Below are positions 1-6,464 of a stretch of DNA of 7,391 bases, in pieces. The notes under the pieces are model-generated. The model saw nothing but the letters and a program-made list of their open reading frames with translations. It was not told the DNA's origin and searched no databases. How positions within the stretch are numbered: the first letter of the stretch is position 1; every line of letters begins with the position of its first letter. The position numbers and the translations under genes were made by a program. The stretch is from JAXFQS01 sp034178815 (lineage in GTDB: Bacteria > Verrucomicrobiota > Kiritimatiellia > RFP12 > DVOR01): the NCBI GenBank assembly GCA_034178815.1, contig JAXFQS010000019.1, positions 1 through 7,391 of the forward strand, read 5' to 3'.

Positions 1-2
1 CC

Positions 3-371
3 GGTCGGAGAGGCGAACTCGTGCTGAATGTGGAATTCGTTGAGCCAATAGCGGGGAAGGGGAAACGGTCGGATTTTCACGACCGGTTCATTGTAAACGA
101 GATGTATACGGTGTTATTGCCGGGTGGACTGGATATTTGTGATGAAGAAGGCAAAATAAAGACATTCAAAATTGGACTTTTTTTCGATGAGAGTCGCGAC
201 GATGATAAACGGAAGCAGGGGAATAGTCGCGGTGGTGATAACCTGAAGCGGGGGATGGTGCTGAATCATCAGAGGCGGAAATTGGAACCGGAAAAAGTGG
301 ATTTGCCCGCGCCGTCATATGAGCGAATCATCAGGGAGTCGCCCCGGGTTCGGCTTACGGTGAATGGATAG
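3..371 (+). CDS. C-terminal part of an MIT_C/PLD-like domain protein (5' end cut by window)
   Basis: The reading frame is open from the first complete codon in the window, so the start is probably upstream; GTG at 21 is the first candidate start but would begin inside the domain. Counting from that GTG, residues 20-23 are HDRF and 35-39 are GGLDI, followed by a charged LFFDES segment near residue 50. The HDR...GLD spacing recalls the C-terminal domain of MITD1-like proteins, a phospholipase-D-like fold. In the eukaryotic protein this domain binds phospholipid rather than cleaving it. The basic, polar tail (KRKQGNSRGGDNLKRG and beyond) is probably flexible. The stop codon overlaps the Shine-Dalgarno sequence of the next gene, which implies one operon with translational coupling. 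The family assignment rests on a short motif in a truncated protein. It could instead be another HxR-type phosphodiesterase or an unrelated domain. Confidence 0.55.
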   Translation, partial: GRRGELVLNVEFVEPIAGKGKRSDFHDRFIVNEMYTVLLPGGLDICDEEGKIKTFKIGLFFDESRDDDKRKQGNSRGGDNLKRGMVLNHQRRKLEPEKVDLPAPSYERIIRESPRVRLTVNG

Positions 372-377
372 GAGGAG
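371..377 (+). promoter_or_regulatory. Shine-Dalgarno site of the TPR-OB gene
   Basis: GGAGGAG lies 2 bases before the ATG at 380 and shares its first G with the TAG stop (369-371) of the upstream gene. The core GGAG at 371-374 gives a normal spacing of about 5 bases. This fixes the start of the 927-residue protein and ties its translation to that of the preceding gene. Confidence 0.7.
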
Positions 378-379
378 TT

Positions 380-3163
380 ATGGGAGCGGAGAATCAAAGA
401 ATTCCAGCGGAACGCGCGAAAAACCGCCTCGTCGCGAGAGCCGTGCAACCGCGCGGAGACGCCTCCACCAATGACGCGCCTGATGGCGGCGCAGAGACAA
501 CCACAAAGTCTGTTCTTGAAATTGCCACGCGCTTGGGCAAGGAAGATCTTGAGACGGTCTTGTCTGATTTTTCGGAGCGGGGGAAGGATTCGTTTCAGCC
601 GGTTTGGCTGAACTTCTGCACGACGCATCCCAATGCCGCGGCAAAGCAGTGCTTCGCCATGAGGAAGCAGGGGAGCGTGGCTGCGATTGCGTCCTATTAT
701 CTGGCCAAGACGCTGTATCATCTTGACAACAAGAAGAATCTAAATGTGTTTGCGTGGTGCGCGCTTAACGCCATAAAGGGTTTTCAGCAGGAAGCGCGTT
801 CAAAAAAAGCCGATTATCGTTCGCATATAGAGGGGATTGTGAGGGAACTGTGTTCTCTTGATATTCAACCCAAGTCGGAGTACGATCAGATTCTGATTGC
901 GCAGATCCGCCATTACAAGACGGTCGTATTGGCTTCCGAGGAGCATCTTGCGGCGGCGTTTGAAGAGCAGCGCGCCAAATACCTGGAGCATCCCGAAGAC
1001 ATCAATAATCTCCGAGGTTTGGGGTGGACATTGCACGACTGCATAAAGTTGGCGTCCGAGACATTGAAGAGCCGAAAACTGGTCGGATTCTTCTCCGACG
1101 AGTTGCGGCGTCTGGCCTATCCCGAGGCGATGAAGAGCCTTGATGAAAAGTTGGTCAATTGCTTTGCGAGCGACTTGAAGAAGGCTGAGGACTTTCTGAG
1201 CGGTACGGGCGAGGTTCTGGCTTTGGCCAAAGGGAATGATTTAAGTGCCGCGCTGGTTGCCGCGGAGAAATTGGCAGCCGAGCAGCCTGAGAGCGCGGCG
1301 GCTCATATTGCCCTGGCCGGTATCTATGACAAGATGCAGCGTACCCAAGAGGCGTTGAAGGAGTATCGTCTCGCCAACAAGATTGATCCCGAGAATGAAA
1401 AGGCTCAGAATGGCGCCGCGTGGGCGCTCGTGCGGTTGATAAATGAGGCGCTTAAGGCGGGCTGGTTGCCGACTCGGGAGAATGGGTGGGATTTCGGCTC
1501 TATGACAGCGTTCATCCCAAAGCATTCGGCGTTCATAGCCGAAGCAAAGAACGATGGCCGCACAATCGTTCCGCCCACAGGCTGCGTTCGAGCAGACTCG
1601 ATCATCTCAGTCGAAGAAATCTTCGGAGAGACGCGTTCTCCCGATGTCGAGGAGAGCAAACGAAGGAAGCGGTCTGAATCGAGGGTGATATACCGGGGGC
1701 TCTCCTGCCTGTCCAAATGGAAGGCGATAAAACGCCCGTCACTTGTTTATTCCCAGTTGCTGCGTGCCTATACGAGGGTCGTCAAATCGGCCGGAAAAGA
1801 GGTGCCGTGGAGTTTGGCTGAGGGCTATCTGGGATTTGTCAAAGCGTGGAATCTGGCGAACCTTACGGATGATGACCGGAAGCCTTTTGTCCCGCAGGAC
1901 AACCCCAAATCGAGTTATCCATCATTGGCGGAGCATGTTGTGGGGGCTTTGTACCGGTGTGCGATTGTGTTGTCGCGGGCTGGCAGTCCGCTGCTCAAGG
2001 AAAATCCTTGGGTGATGGCAGCTATTGCTCAGGCTGTCGAGGCATACCCCAAGCAAAGGTGGTTCCCGTATTATTACGGTAAACTTCTTGTGGAGCAGGG
2101 GCGCTGCGAGGACGCCAGGGGTTACCTTATTAAAATCGCCCAACAGAAGATGTCGGAGTTCTGGGTGTGGCAGGTGCTTGCCGAAACCTATCCGGACAAT
2201 CCAGACCGGCAGTTGGTCTGCCTGTGCCGTGCGGCATTGTGCAAGGTGCCGGACGAGGCGCTTCTTGTGTCCGTTCACGAAATGCTTGGCGCGTTGCTGA
2301 AATCGCGCGGCATGGATGCTGAAGCCTTGTGCGAGTTTCAGAAAGTTGATGCGATGCGCGCCGCCAAAAACTGGAGGGCCATCGACCGCGGGGAGGATTA
2401 TTTGCTCTGGTCTCAACAGGTGACCGCGGTCAGGAATAATGGCAGGTTGTATCGGCAGTGGGCGGACAAGGCGGATGCGATTGTGCTGGAGCATCTTCCA
2501 AGCATAGAGGCGATTGTCACGGCCCGGTATACGGATCGCGAGCGGAACGAAGAGGTCGCCAAGGTGTGGTGGGTGGCATCGGGAGGGAAGCGGGACATGC
2601 GCGTCAAGGCTCAGCGATTCCCGGTTCTCCGAAAAGCCGTTCCGGGCCTGCCGATTCGCGTCTGGATCGATACGGTTGATGGCCGTGATGTTCTGCTCAA
2701 GGCGGAGCCGCGCGAAGAGGGGAGCCCGTGGGATATCTATCCGAAACAACCCGGGGTGCTGGTGGCGCAGGACGAGCGCCGCGGACGATCCCTGTTCGTG
2801 ATCGGTGACAGGGGTGAGACCTGCTCCGTGGATTGGCGCGACCGCGAGGATTTGCGCGAGATGGCCATCGGGACAGTTGGCGAGTTGGCGCTCTTCGCAC
2901 GGCCTGACGGCAGAAGGGAAGTCCGCCATGTGGCGTTTCCCGAAGATGGTGTTTTGCCGCCATTTGCCAAGGTCTATTCCGGGACGCTCCGCATTCCAGA
3001 GGGAAGAAGTTTTGGATTTGTTGGCGAGGGTATATTCGTGCCCGAAGATGTCCTGTCAGGCATTGAGGGCGGTTGCTTCGTCACCGGCATTGCGACGCGT
3101 TCGTATGACCGGACGAAAAATTGCCCCGGGTGGAGGGCCGTGACCCTAGAGGTCAAACGATGA
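380..3163 (+). CDS. TPR-repeat protein with C-terminal OB/cold-shock-like domains, partner of the RT
   Basis: This is a 927-residue protein with no signal peptide or membrane segment, so it is probably cytoplasmic. Residues 1-45 are polar and likely disordered, and 45-300 are mainly helical. One clear tetratricopeptide repeat lies at about 306-340 (AAHIALAGIYDKM, then EALKEYRLANKIDPEN). A second helical-repeat block covers about 542-655 (YYYGKLLVEQG, LLKSRGMDAEALCEF). From about 720 the protein becomes beta-rich. Residues 788-860 (GVLVAQDERRGRSLFVI) and especially 863-927 (KVYSGTLR, SFGFVG, IFVPEDV, GCFVTGIA) follow the strand and glycine pattern of cold-shock/OB folds, which bind single-stranded nucleic acid. 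The TPR part would act as a protein scaffold and the tail as an RNA or DNA binder. The gene is coupled to the upstream gene and lies 153 bases before the RT, so the products probably act together. I do not recognise a named family, and the OB assignment is by eye. Confidence 0.8.
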   Translation: MGAENQRIPAERAKNRLVARAVQPRGDASTNDAPDGGAETTTKSVLEIATRLGKEDLETVLSDFSERGKDSFQPVWLNFCTTHPNAAAKQCFAMRKQGSVAAIASYYLAKTLYHLDNKKNLNVFAWCALNAIKGFQQEARSKKADYRSHIEGIVRELCSLDIQPKSEYDQILIAQIRHYKTVVLASEEHLAAAFEEQRAKYLEHPEDINNLRGLGWTLHDCIKLASETLKSRKLVGFFSDELRRLAYPEAMKSLDEKLVNCFASDLKKAEDFLSGTGEVLALAKGNDLSAALVAAEKLAAEQPESAAAHIALAGIYDKMQRTQEALKEYRLANKIDPENEKAQNGAAWALVRLINEALKAGWLPTRENGWDFGSMTAFIPKHSAFIAEAKNDGRTIVPPTGCVRADSIISVEEIFGETRSPDVEESKRRKRSESRVIYRGLSCLSKWKAIKRPSLVYSQLLRAYTRVVKSAGKEVPWSLAEGYLGFVKAWNLANLTDDDRKPFVPQDNPKSSYPSLAEHVVGALYRCAIVLSRAGSPLLKENPWVMAAIAQAVEAYPKQRWFPYYYGKLLVEQGRCEDARGYLIKIAQQKMSEFWVWQVLAETYPDNPDRQLVCLCRAALCKVPDEALLVSVHEMLGALLKSRGMDAEALCEFQKVDAMRAAKNWRAIDRGEDYLLWSQQVTAVRNNGRLYRQWADKADAIVLEHLPSIEAIVTARYTDRERNEEVAKVWWVASGGKRDMRVKAQRFPVLRKAVPGLPIRVWIDTVDGRDVLLKAEPREEGSPWDIYPKQPGVLVAQDERRGRSLFVIGDRGETCSVDWRDREDLREMAIGTVGELALFARPDGRREVRHVAFPEDGVLPPFAKVYSGTLRIPEGRSFGFVGEGIFVPEDVLSGIEGGCFVTGIATRSYDRTKNCPGWRAVTLEVKR

Positions 3164-3246
3164 ATTTATGGAGGTGGGCGTCGCGCACGGCGAAAGTCCG
3201 TGTTTGTAGCGGGGCTTGGAGGCCATTGGCTCCCCGTATTAAGTGA
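3160..3246 (+). CDS. Possible 28-residue leader peptide overlapping the structured RNA
   Basis: The ATG at 3160 overlaps the TGA stop of the TPR-OB gene in an ATGA arrangement typical of coupled genes. An AGAGGT site at 3148-3153 sits 6 bases upstream. The predicted peptide is basic and Trp-rich (W at 4, 6 and 20; six Arg), matches no family I know, and stops at 3244-3246. The frame runs through the 5' arm of the long stem and two hairpins, so ribosomes translating it would unfold the RNA. It could be a leader peptide controlling folding or RT expression, or simply a chance frame. The strong base pairing of the same bases argues that RNA structure is the selected feature. Confidence 0.22.
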   Translation: MNLWRWASRTAKVRVCSGAWRPLAPRIK

Positions 3247-3307
3247 CTCCGGGCGTCCGAGAGGGCGCACATCTACACTAATCACATTCCGCGACGCATC
3301 CACCTCC
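3170..3307 (+). ncRNA. Structured RNA between the TPR-OB and RT genes, retron-like architecture
   Basis: GGAGGTGG (3170-3177) pairs with CCACCTCC (3300-3307), and GCGTCGCG (3178-3185) pairs with CGCGACGC (3290-3297). This gives 16 Watson-Crick pairs interrupted only by a two-base AT bulge at 3298-3299. Inside are a hairpin stacked directly on the stem (CACGG 3186-3190 with CCGTG 3198-3202, loop CGAAAGT) and a hairpin at 3218-3233 (GGA-G-GCC, ATT loop, GGCTCC). An alternative or outer pairing joins CGGGG 3210-3214 to CCCCG 3232-3236. Another small stem lies at 3247-3261, possibly extended by GTG 3243-3245 with CAC 3268-3270. Bases 3268-3290 contain no G and look mostly unpaired until the closing arm. 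The RT ATG is 10 bases after the stem. Closing repeats around a folded RNA just upstream of an RT resemble the a1/a2 arrangement of retrons and the ncRNAs of several DRT systems. The role as template, primer or regulator is inferred. Confidence 0.6.
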
Positions 3308-3316
3308 GCCATTTTT

Positions 3317-5137
3317 ATGAAACTCGATGACTACTTCAGCCTGTTTGAGGTCGTAAAGATGCTGAGCGCCTGGCGGGTCAAGACGGCCGCCACGCGCCAT
3401 CAGTATCAGTTGTATTGGAGTCGGCTTCAGATTGAGCGTCCCAGCGCGGACGAAGATGTTTCTCCCGCGGGACAATTCCCTTCAGAGGAGGCAGCCCTGC
3501 TACCGCCCCGGAGGGAATGGCGTCGGGGCAGAAAGGATTCCCGAAAGACGCAGTCCTCGGCGAAGGTTTCCGCCCTGTCAATCATTCGGACGGTGTCGGG
3601 ATATGAGAAGTCCGGAAAGTTGCCGATGACGAGTTGGGGGCGGCAACTGTTGAAGTTTTATGAAGCACTCCGCTTGTCGCTATTGACGGGAAATGTGAAA
3701 CTGAATCCGCCAACCATAAAACTTGTGCGAAAGAGTATCGGCCGCGTTGATGCTATGGATGAGACAAAGCGCAAGTCGGCCTATCGAAGTTTGGCTCTGT
3801 TCCGCGATTTGCGCGATCGCATTTTGATTGGCAAGACGACGACTTATTTGCGCGATCTCTTTGACTCGGAGTTGAAGGACTGCTGTTATGCGTTTCGGCG
3901 CAATGGCAGACGCTTCTCCTTTCGATCGGCCGTGGCCGATTTAGTGGAATACCGAAAGCGCTTCTCCGGAAAGACGCTCTATGTGGCCGATTGCGATGTG
4001 CAGAAGTTTTTCGATGTAATCAACCACGATGTGATTAGAAGCGCATATGATTCGTTTGTGCATCGTGTCGCAGAAAAGGATCCAGATCCGCGCGCGCGTC
4101 AAATCCTTGAGGCCTATCTTGGCGTCTATTCGTTTCCGGCGATAGTGGAGAATTGTCAGGATCCGGAGGTCATCGCAAAAAGAGGGTTCGTGGCGAAAGT
4201 GCCGGAGTCGGTTCTTGAAGAGTTGTATCCTGGCGTGCAGGCAAACGAGCTCCACCTCGGCATACCCCAAGGAGGCGCCTTGTCTCCACTGCTGGCCAAC
4301 ATCGTGATGGATGCGGCAGATAGAGCCGTCTTGTCGGATGCGGACTCCGACCTGTTTTACGCCCGCTATTGCGATGATATGGTTATTGCGCACCCGGACA
4401 AGCGCAAATGCGCAGCCGCTTTGCGCCGTTATTTGGATGCGCTGGAACTCCTCAAGTTGCCGGTTCATAAACTCAGTCGGAAGACACGGTATTCCGCGTC
4501 CTACTTTACGGAGAAGTCCAAGGGGCCGATTGCCTGGAAGAAGACAGCCATCGGCTTGTCCGGAACGAATTGGGTGAGTTTCCTGGGCCATCAGATACGA
4601 TATGATGGTGCGGTTCGCGTGCGCAAGGAGACCATTCAGAAGCATCAGGAGAAGCTTCAGTTGGAGAAGGTGGCTCTGGTACACAATCTCAAACGCGCGA
4701 AAGGGCGGTATCGAGACGGCACGGATTGGAAGGATCTGCTGCGGGCGTTTCAGATGCGGCTCACGGCAATCGGAGTTGGTCGTGTCGACCGATCTGCGGA
4801 TGCGCCGCAGGCTCAAAGTTGGCTGTCGGTTTTTGTCAGAACCCTGAAACAGGGTGGGCCTGCCGAAACGCAGTTGCGCAATCTCGACAAGACAAAAGGC
4901 GGTGTGCTGGCATCGGTGAAGTGGATTTTGAAATCATCGTGGTGGAATCTTCCGAAAAAGACAAGCCAGAAAGCGATGGCAGATCCTTCGGCGAAGAAGC
5001 GGAAAGTACGGCGTGGTTATTTTGGCGCACCATTCAGTTATTATGGCTCTTTGATGGGGAGCGCCAGACCGAGCGTGCAGGACGAGGGAAGAGAAGATGA
5101 TCTTTCCGGTGGATTCGATGCCTATTCAAAAGTTTAA
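3317..5137 (+). CDS. Reverse transcriptase (RNA-directed DNA polymerase), unassigned group
   Basis: This 606-residue protein carries a complete RT catalytic core. Residues 163-200 match RT motifs 1-2 (RDLRDRIL, YAFRRNGRR). Catalytic Asp227 begins the motif-A sequence DVQKFFDVINH. Residues 316-326 are the motif GIPQGGALSPL, and 351-354 are YCDD with catalytic Asp353 and Asp354. WVSFLGHQI at 419-427 corresponds to RT motif 7. The enzyme should be active. An unassigned basic region (about 160 residues) precedes the core. The segment after it ends in a basic KKRKVRRG stretch (560-567) and an aromatic FGAPFSYYG tail (569-577). I see no retron NAxxH or VTG motif, no maturase or HNH endonuclease domain, and no diversity-generating template/variable repeats, so an unknown-group or Abi-like, defence-type RT is most likely. 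I chose ATG 3317 because residues from MKLDDYFSLF onward look like real protein, whereas a start at GTG 3200 would translate the structured RNA. No Shine-Dalgarno precedes 3317. Confidence 0.88.
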   Translation: MKLDDYFSLFEVVKMLSAWRVKTAATRHQYQLYWSRLQIERPSADEDVSPAGQFPSEEAALLPPRREWRRGRKDSRKTQSSAKVSALSIIRTVSGYEKSGKLPMTSWGRQLLKFYEALRLSLLTGNVKLNPPTIKLVRKSIGRVDAMDETKRKSAYRSLALFRDLRDRILIGKTTTYLRDLFDSELKDCCYAFRRNGRRFSFRSAVADLVEYRKRFSGKTLYVADCDVQKFFDVINHDVIRSAYDSFVHRVAEKDPDPRARQILEAYLGVYSFPAIVENCQDPEVIAKRGFVAKVPESVLEELYPGVQANELHLGIPQGGALSPLLANIVMDAADRAVLSDADSDLFYARYCDDMVIAHPDKRKCAAALRRYLDALELLKLPVHKLSRKTRYSASYFTEKSKGPIAWKKTAIGLSGTNWVSFLGHQIRYDGAVRVRKETIQKHQEKLQLEKVALVHNLKRAKGRYRDGTDWKDLLRAFQMRLTAIGVGRVDRSADAPQAQSWLSVFVRTLKQGGPAETQLRNLDKTKGGVLASVKWILKSSWWNLPKKTSQKAMADPSAKKRKVRRGYFGAPFSYYGSLMGSARPSVQDEGREDDLSGGFDAYSKV

Positions 5138-5258
5138 AGAGAGAAGACCCTAATCAACTGTTAGCGGGGCGCGAAAATGGGCACTTGCAATCGAGGAAGA
5201 CAAACCTCAAAAGGAAAAGGCTTTACCGCTTGATCTTCCGCGCGCTCGATTTGTTCTA
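5138..5258. other. Gap after the RT gene, no clear terminator
   Basis: I see no strong hairpin followed by T residues here, so the end of the RT transcript is not defined by an obvious intrinsic terminator. The + frame used by the next fragment is already open from 5154, without a convincing start or ribosome binding site. This fits truncated coding sequence rather than an ordinary promoter region. Confidence 0.4.
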
Positions 5259-5588
5259 ATGCGACGAGGGCTATCCGTCGACTGCGCGGCGGAGAAGTCG
5301 ATAAGAGCAGGCCCATTGCCGTCTCACGCGCTGGCGAGACCCTGGCTTTCGGCAACAATGGCTAGTAGGACGACGCGCGCCCAACAGAGCCTGCCTTTCT
5401 CACTGAGATGGCAGTCGGCTGTTGGGCGAACCTATTCGGTTTTCGTCTCCACCAACCTTACGGATGGATGGAGCGAGAGCCCGGTCGCGGAGATTGACGG
5501 AACCGGCGCGGAAATCGAGTATGTCCCGCCGCAAGGCAACGCATCGATGTTCTTCAAGGTGACCGTCCGGTTGTCGAACAACTACTAA
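5259..5588 (+). pseudogene. C-terminal remnant of a PVC-type secreted protein
   Basis: Only the last 60 or so residues look like real protein: LRWQSAVGRTYSVFVSTNLTDGW, then MFFKVTVRL before the stop. This pattern (W..s..GrtY.v..stnLtdgW ... FFkv.v) is common near the C-terminus of extracellular, beta-sandwich-bearing proteins of Verrucomicrobiota and Kiritimatiellota. Residues 1-45 from the ATG are Arg/Ala/Ser-rich with no signal peptide. The frame is open upstream to 5154 without a good start. I therefore read it as the tail of a larger gene whose front was lost, perhaps when the RT operon inserted. ATG 5259 is the conventional call and ATG 5358 a shorter alternative. It may still be translated as a small protein. 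Confidence 0.45.
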
Positions 5589-5621
5589 TTGGTAAGAACA
5601 CTTAAGCCGATTCCGCTCAAG

Positions 5622-5653
5622 GGCAACCCCCAATACGAAGAAAAGCGGTTGCC
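5622..5653. repeat. Short inverted repeat between two gene remnants
   Basis: GGCAACC at 5622-5628 is the exact reverse complement of GGTTGCC at 5647-5653, with 18 bases between. No T-run follows, so it is not a typical intrinsic terminator. It lies just before the GC-rich fragment and may mark the end of an older gene or be chance. Confidence 0.25.
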
Positions 5654-5655
5654 GC

Positions 5656-6216
5656 GTGAAATCACCACCACCTCGCCAGCTATCACCTCTTACATTTGAC
5701 GGCGGGGTGGGCCTCGGCAACAATAAGGTCGACTTCCTAGCAGACCCCGCCCGCCTGACCAAGTGGCCCGACCTGACGGATGCCCAGCGGAAACTGTACA
5801 CCGACGCCGTCGGGCTCCACGCCCATCCCGAGCACCAAACCCAGATCAGCAACCTCATCCACGAAGTGCACGCGATGCTGCCCGGCCTCTTCTCCCCGCG
5901 CCGCCGCGCCTTCGAATCCAGCCCCATCCACGGACTCGTCACGGGACGCCCGAAGCAGTGGGCCGAGCACTACATCATCCTCGTCAACATGACGGGCGAG
6001 GAGGTCGAGGCCGACATCACCATCCCCGAGTCGCACTTCCGCACGGCGCTTCCGCGCCTCTTCGTGCCGCGCGTGCCGGCGTTCGGCAAAGTCGGCAAGC
6101 AGAAACTGGATCGCAACGGCCATCTCCTCTTCGGGGCGCCTTGGGAGAAACTGGCGGGGCCGGGCCGCATCAAGCGCCGCTTCAAGCCTTGGGAAACGGT
6201 GGTATACGGATGGTGA
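5656..6216 (+). pseudogene. C-terminal fragment of a larger enzyme, possibly a glycoside hydrolase
   Basis: The 186-residue frame starts only at a GTG with no ribosome binding site, and the frame stays open upstream to 5596. The first 18 or so residues (SPPPRQLSPLTF) look like non-coding sequence read through. From about residue 20 (GLGNNKVDFLADP) to the end it reads as genuine, very GC-rich protein. The segments WAEHYIILVNMTGEEVEADITIP and the terminal FKPWETVVYGW resemble the closing beta-sandwich of carbohydrate-active enzymes, which often end in a W-E-(A/T)-x-(V/L) strand. No catalytic domain is present, so the fragment alone should not be an enzyme. Its composition differs clearly from the RT operon, consistent with ancestral chromosome to the right of an insertion. 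The enzyme-family guess is weak. Confidence 0.45.
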
Positions 6217-6307
6217 GCGGGCGCTAGACTCTGCGCGGCGGATTCAGCCTGCCTAAAGCGGTGGATAAGGTCGACGATATTTTTTTGCACGGGCCGGCGG
6301 AATCGGG
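6217..6307. other. Intergenic gap upstream of the ssrA promoter
   Basis: These 91 bases follow the stop of the GC-rich fragment. I see no gene and no convincing terminator. A run of seven T at 6281-6287 is not preceded by a good hairpin. Confidence 0.4.
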
Positions 6308-6336
6308 TTGACATCAGGCGGAGGATATGGCATATT
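6308..6336 (+). promoter_or_regulatory. Sigma-70-type promoter of ssrA
   Basis: A perfect -35 box TTGACA (6308-6313) is followed after exactly 17 bases by CATATT (6331-6336), which matches four of six -10 consensus positions. Transcription would begin near 6343, giving a leader of about 29 bases before the mature tmRNA 5' end at 6372. Processing by RNase P, the usual enzyme for tmRNA 5' ends, would remove it. Confidence 0.7.
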
Positions 6337-6345
6337 GAAAGCGCT

Positions 6346-6365
6346 CTGCGGGGTTCGCTCCGCAG
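6346..6365 (+). other. Hairpin in the tmRNA 5' leader
   Basis: CTGCGG (6346-6351) pairs perfectly with CCGCAG (6360-6365) around an 8-base loop. It sits just downstream of the predicted transcription start and 6 bases before the mature tmRNA 5' end. It may help present the precursor for 5' processing or may be incidental. Confidence 0.35.
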
Positions 6366-6464
6366 CCCTTCGGGGGTGTACTGGTTTCGACGGGTCAGTT
6401 CGGAATCCAGGCGGCGCGTCGGGGATGGCTGTTGGCCCCGTAAAACATCAGCCGAAAATTAACT

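Noticed and set aside
1922..2929. 335-codon minus-strand reading frame
   Set aside because: It lies entirely within the TPR-OB gene, its protein is His/Arg/Pro-rich without domain patterns, and it has no ribosome binding site.
3200..3316. GTG start 39 codons upstream for the RT
   Set aside because: The added residues are low-quality (GRPRGRTST-type), no ribosome binding site suits GTG 3200, and the same bases form the structured RNA.
3941..4816. 291-codon minus-strand reading frame
   Set aside because: Complement of the conserved RT catalytic core; the RT motifs on the + strand explain the open frame.
4985..5008. KKRKV motif resembling a nuclear localisation signal
   Set aside because: The context is bacterial; the stretch is better read as a basic nucleic-acid-binding patch.
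3164..5137. Classical retron
   Set aside because: The a1/a2-like repeats fit, but the RT is much longer than retron RTs and shows no NAxxH or VTG motif, so only the architecture is retron-like.
1..5137. Diversity-generating retroelement
   Set aside because: I see no pair of near-identical template and variable repeats differing at adenines, no Avd-like small gene and no C-type lectin target.
3164..5200. Group II intron with its maturase RT
   Set aside because: No GTGCG-type 5' boundary, no recognisable domain V hairpin and AY 3' end after the RT, and no maturase X or HNH endonuclease domain that I can see.
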